Shown here: positions 8,869 through 10,960 of the stretch, piece by piece
How the letters are laid out: each line of letters starts with the position of its first letter
How positions within the stretch are numbered: the stretch's first letter is position 1
DNA from: Bacteroidales bacterium
GTDB taxonomy: Bacteria > Bacteroidota > Bacteroidia > Bacteroidales > JAAUTT01
Length of the DNA: 10,960 nt
Assembly (NCBI GenBank): GCA_012031335.1
Contig: JAAUTT010000071.1
Span: forward strand, 1-10,960
Direction of reading: 5' to 3'
Translations under genes and position numbers: made by a program
Notes under the pieces: generated by a model
Databases searched by the model: none
Told to the model about the DNA's origin: nothing
What the model saw: only the letters and a program-made list of their open reading frames with translations

Positions 8869-8931
8869 CTTGAGACCTGATGTATGAGAATAAATTGTCG
8901 CCATGTATAGCGACATTTCTCAGAGCTCAAG
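8869..8931. repeat. Nested inverted repeats 34 bases after the fic stop
   Basis: Three pairs of arms share one centre: TGTCGC / GCGACA (8896-8901, 8910-8915), TGAGAA / TTCTCA (8885-8890, 8917-8922) and CTTGAG / CTCAAG (8869-8874, 8926-8931). Together they can fold into one long imperfect stem. No T tract follows on either strand, so it is not a textbook terminator, though it could still protect or end the fic mRNA. Confidence 0.55.
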
Positions 8932-8964
8932 TATAAATGGGGCTTGGTGAGACAAAATTTACAT

Positions 8965-10530
8965 TTATAGTCCCTTTTTCTTTTTGGTTTTGATCACTGA
9001 TAACTGAGAAGTGTTTTTTAGTTCGGCTTCCAATTTATTTTCAATGTCCAGGTTTTTTAAGTTATCATCCCTTTTAATTTCAGGAATAAGGATAGTATTG
9101 GAATTAGCTTCTTCAAAAGCATTTATGCCTTTAAGAAAATCATATACCTGGTTAAAATTTTCTCCATTAATACGACTACTTAAATTATGGGCCTTTTCCA
9201 GCATTTTGATATAGACTTCCGAGACATGTTGATTGGTTAGTTTTTTAAGAGCCAATATATAATCATCTCGAAAAGATGTAATAATAAGTATTTTGCTTTG
9301 ATTGTCCCTGGTAAGTTCGGAGTTCATGAAAATCCTGGCTATTCGCCCATTTCCATCATTGAAAGGATGGGTCTCTGCGATCAAAAACATCATATAGGCA
9401 GCTCTTGCAAATGGCTCCTGAAGGGCATTATAATATTCAAATCCTTTTTTAAGAGTACCAATTACAAGTTCTGGCTCAACAAATACAGTATTGCCAGCTA
9501 CATTTACCCTTTCTTTGAACATGCCCGGGCTAAATTCAGGCCTGGCATTTAAAAGAATTTTATGACGGTATTTTAACAAATCAATAAAATCGTCTGCATT
9601 ATTAGGAATGACAGATAATGCCTTTTTATCACTTACAATTTTATAGGTCCCTAATACATCATGGGAATCATTTACCCTAGATGGCATTGGCAAGCCACTA
9701 TCTACAATTTGTTTTGCATCTTCAACTTGAAATTTTGTCCCTTCAATATAATTAGAAAAGTAACTTTCAAAAAATCCAAAGAGCTTGTAAGATTTTAAAT
9801 TATCATTTGCATCCGGTACCCTTTTAAACATTTTGCTTTGTAAATCAAAAAAGAGCTTCTCAAACAGGTGAATACGGTTTATGTCAAAAGGAATTCTGTT
9901 AAACCTGGCTTTTCCCACATCGCTTTTTAATTTTTTTATGCTTTTTGTTCCCATCATAGCACCAATAACACCGTCAAGTTTTGAAAACTCATTAGTCATT
10001 GAAAGTTGATGGGCGATGAGCCTTGATTTATCACGAATTTGGTTTAAGTACTCTTCCCCATGGGTTCTAAGATACATCTCGAGTTTTTCTTCTATCTGTT
10101 CCCGTGAAAGACTTTTTGAGGGCTTACCTTTTGATATCTGCATATTTTCAAGAAGCGCCCTTTCACGTTGAGAAAATGCAGCCCCAAACATATAGCCGTC
10201 TCCCGTAATGGGCCCAAAACCCTTAAGAAGGTTTACGGTAACGCCAGGTAATTGGTATTTATCAGTATATTTTGAAGTAACAAAAATATTATCCTGAAAA
10301 GGTGCCAATTCAAAGGCACTACGATGGGAAATTAGGCTACCAGGGAATTTTTCAGCAATGATTTGAAATAAATTTCGACGTATGATATCTGAAGGATCAG
10401 CCTCAAAGTTTGAAGTATAAATTTCGGCTGCAATTTTCATAATAAGACCTTTGGATAATAAGGATTGTATAGATTTATACTTATCTCTGCCAGTAAAGTA
10501 TATTTCATCTAAAAGGTTAAAATCTCCCAT
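8965..10530 (-). CDS. Fic-family AMPylator-type protein with AbiEi-like winged-helix N-terminus
   Basis: Fic domains usually transfer AMP (or another nucleotide part) from ATP to a target protein. The core motif is complete at residues 388-399 (HPFNDGNGRIAR, matching HPFxxGNGRxxR), with the catalytic His at 388. The sequence SNYIEG (259-264) matches the inhibitory [S/T]xxxE[G/N] helix and lies before the core, so this would be a self-inhibited class II Fic. The first ~130 residues (YKSIQSLLSKGLIMKIAAEIY, AFELAP, LPGVTV, RALLEN) resemble the winged-helix antitoxin region of AbiEi-type proteins; this is a pattern judgement. The C-terminus ends in a lysine-rich tail. The start at 10530 is preferred because the alternative Met31 would cut the helix-turn-helix. 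Likely roles: toxin-antitoxin-like or defence-associated regulator. The frame is intact over 521 residues. It seems to form its own transcription unit, and a partner gene is not visible. Confidence 0.88.
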   Translation of the reverse strand: MGDFNLLDEIYFTGRDKYKSIQSLLSKGLIMKIAAEIYTSNFEADPSDIIRRNLFQIIAEKFPGSLISHRSAFELAPFQDNIFVTSKYTDKYQLPGVTVNLLKGFGPITGDGYMFGAAFSQRERALLENMQISKGKPSKSLSREQIEEKLEMYLRTHGEEYLNQIRDKSRLIAHQLSMTNEFSKLDGVIGAMMGTKSIKKLKSDVGKARFNRIPFDINRIHLFEKLFFDLQSKMFKRVPDANDNLKSYKLFGFFESYFSNYIEGTKFQVEDAKQIVDSGLPMPSRVNDSHDVLGTYKIVSDKKALSVIPNNADDFIDLLKYRHKILLNARPEFSPGMFKERVNVAGNTVFVEPELVIGTLKKGFEYYNALQEPFARAAYMMFLIAETHPFNDGNGRIARIFMNSELTRDNQSKILIITSFRDDYILALKKLTNQHVSEVYIKMLEKAHNLSSRINGENFNQVYDFLKGINAFEEANSNTILIPEIKRDDNLKNLDIENKLEAELKNTSQLSVIKTKKKKGL

Positions 10531-10598
10531 AATAAATCATTTAACCCCAAAAATAGTCAATATTTCCTAACATAAATCTTAATATGGTTAAAATCTCC
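10515..10598 (-). promoter_or_regulatory. Candidate fic promoter flanked by two identical 13-base boxes
   Basis: On the minus strand TATTTTTG (10555-10548) is an exact match to the Bacteroides -7 element TAnnTTTG, with a weaker TTTA upstream in place of TTTG. The start codon lies at 10530-10528, so the untranslated leader would be about ten bases. The box GGAGATTTTAACC occurs at 10598-10586, upstream of the promoter, and again at 10527-10515, immediately after the fic ATG. Two identical sites on both sides of a promoter look like operators, and the encoded protein begins with a winged-helix-like region. Self-regulation is an inference. Confidence 0.4.
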
Positions 10599-10656
10599 TA
10601 AAATAGACTTATCTCATTTATTTTATTCAGACTTCCAGCAATCTCATTTAAAGCAT

Positions 10657-10709
10657 CTGGTATTGTACCCGTAATTATGGTGGAAAAGCTTATCTTGGGG
10701 TAATACCAG
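10657..10709. repeat. Inverted repeat downstream of the membrane-protein gene
   Basis: CTGGTATT (10657-10664) pairs with AATACCAG (10702-10709). After a 2-base bulge, ACCC (10667-10670) pairs with GGGT (10698-10701). The loop is 27 bases. It lies about 55 bases after the membrane-protein stop and before the fic promoter. No T tract follows on either strand. A REP-like element, an mRNA 3' end or a binding site are all possible. Confidence 0.5.
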
Positions 10710-10762
10710 CATCCGTGTTCTAATCCGCAAGTAGGTGGTTAAATAGCAGTAAAGCTGCGTTT

Positions 10763-10960
10763 TTAAGAAAGATTTCCTCGGTTAATCCTTTTTATTTCTT
10801 TTACAAATTCACTAAAGAAATAGGTAAGATACAGGGCTACAAATAAAGAAAGGAAAAAACCTATAATTCTAACAAGAAGCAGTTCTTGTGAAATATCACC
10901 ACTATCTGACATTGTAATTGAAAATGGTATTAGCCTGTATTCAACCAACCAAAAAGCAAG
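10763..10960 (-). CDS. C-terminal part of a small membrane protein (5' end outside window)
   Basis: I do not recognise the family. The frame is open from the window edge to the stop at 10763 and gives 65 visible residues. Just inside the edge is LAFWLVEYRLIPFSI, a hydrophobic stretch. After a short polar loop (TMSDSGDIS) comes a clear membrane helix, LLLVRIIGFFLSLFVALYL, followed by a basic tail (FVKEIKRINRGNLS) that would lie in the cytoplasm by the positive-inside rule. A TTG at 10948 could serve as a start, but the frame stays open to the window edge, so a longer protein is more likely. It is on the same strand as fic and 232 bases upstream; any functional link is unknown. Confidence 0.55.
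   Translation of the reverse strand, partial: LAFWLVEYRLIPFSITMSDSGDISQELLLVRIIGFFLSLFVALYLTYFFSEFVKEIKRINRGNLS

Larger units (their letters stand above)
8523..8964. other. Intergenic region between fic and cas6
   Basis: These 442 bases are very AT-rich and hold no credible gene on either strand. The half nearest cas6 should contain the cas operon promoter. The half nearest fic holds a set of nested inverted repeats (8869-8931). AT-rich palindromes such as AAATATTT occur around 8736-8762. Nothing else recognisable is present. Confidence 0.6.

Noticed and set aside
10746..10765. GCAG/CTGC hairpin followed by T's on the plus strand near the membrane-protein stop
   Set aside because: The stem is only 4 bp, and the T tract is on the strand opposite to the gene it would have to terminate.

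Overview
The window looks like a piece of a Bacteroidota chromosome (or metagenome-assembled contig). It is AT-rich, ribosome-binding sites are weak, the two promoter-like sites found resemble the Bacteroides TTTG / TAnnTTTG pattern, and the Cas proteins look like the Bacteroidota branch of type I-B CRISPR-Cas. This assignment is inference from sequence character; no marker gene is present. Nearly every gene lies on the minus strand, so the map reads from right to left.

From right to left: the C-terminal end of a small membrane protein runs off the window edge (10763-10960). A 232-base gap follows, with a large inverted repeat (10657-10709) and the probable fic promoter, which is flanked by two identical 13-base boxes. 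Next is a 521-residue Fic-family enzyme with an AbiEi-like winged-helix N-terminus (8965-10530). A 442-base gap containing nested inverted repeats (8869-8931) separates it from the CRISPR-Cas operon, which runs cas6 - cas5 - cas3 - cas8 - small unnamed gene - cas7 - RAYT transposase remnant - cas4 - cas1 - cas2. After cas2 comes a 233-base leader with three consecutive hairpins, then the leader end of a CRISPR array. One full repeat, one spacer and part of a second repeat are visible. The cas5-cas3 pair sits before cas8-cas7, unlike the better-known I-B order cas6-cas8-cas7-cas5-cas3-cas4-cas1-cas2.

The system would work as follows. Cas6 cuts the array transcript to leave an AUUGAAAU handle. 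Cas5, Cas7, Cas8 and perhaps the unnamed 104-residue protein (a candidate separate Cas11 small subunit) form Cascade. Cas3 degrades the target. Cas4, Cas1 and Cas2 add spacers next to the leader. As read, however, five of these genes are broken by six single-base frame changes: cas1, cas4, cas8 and the small gene once each, cas3 twice. In every case the protein continues in register on the other side with its family motifs intact. Most breaks lie in or beside short A/T runs, so either long-read sequencing error or very recent decay is possible. The cas7-cas4 junction also carries a degraded REP-associated transposase containing a near-perfect 38-base palindrome, and this element looks truly decayed.

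The points most worth a second look are the small gene between cas8 and cas7, the structured leader with a terminator-like hairpin aimed at the array, and the Fic gene with its possible self-operator.
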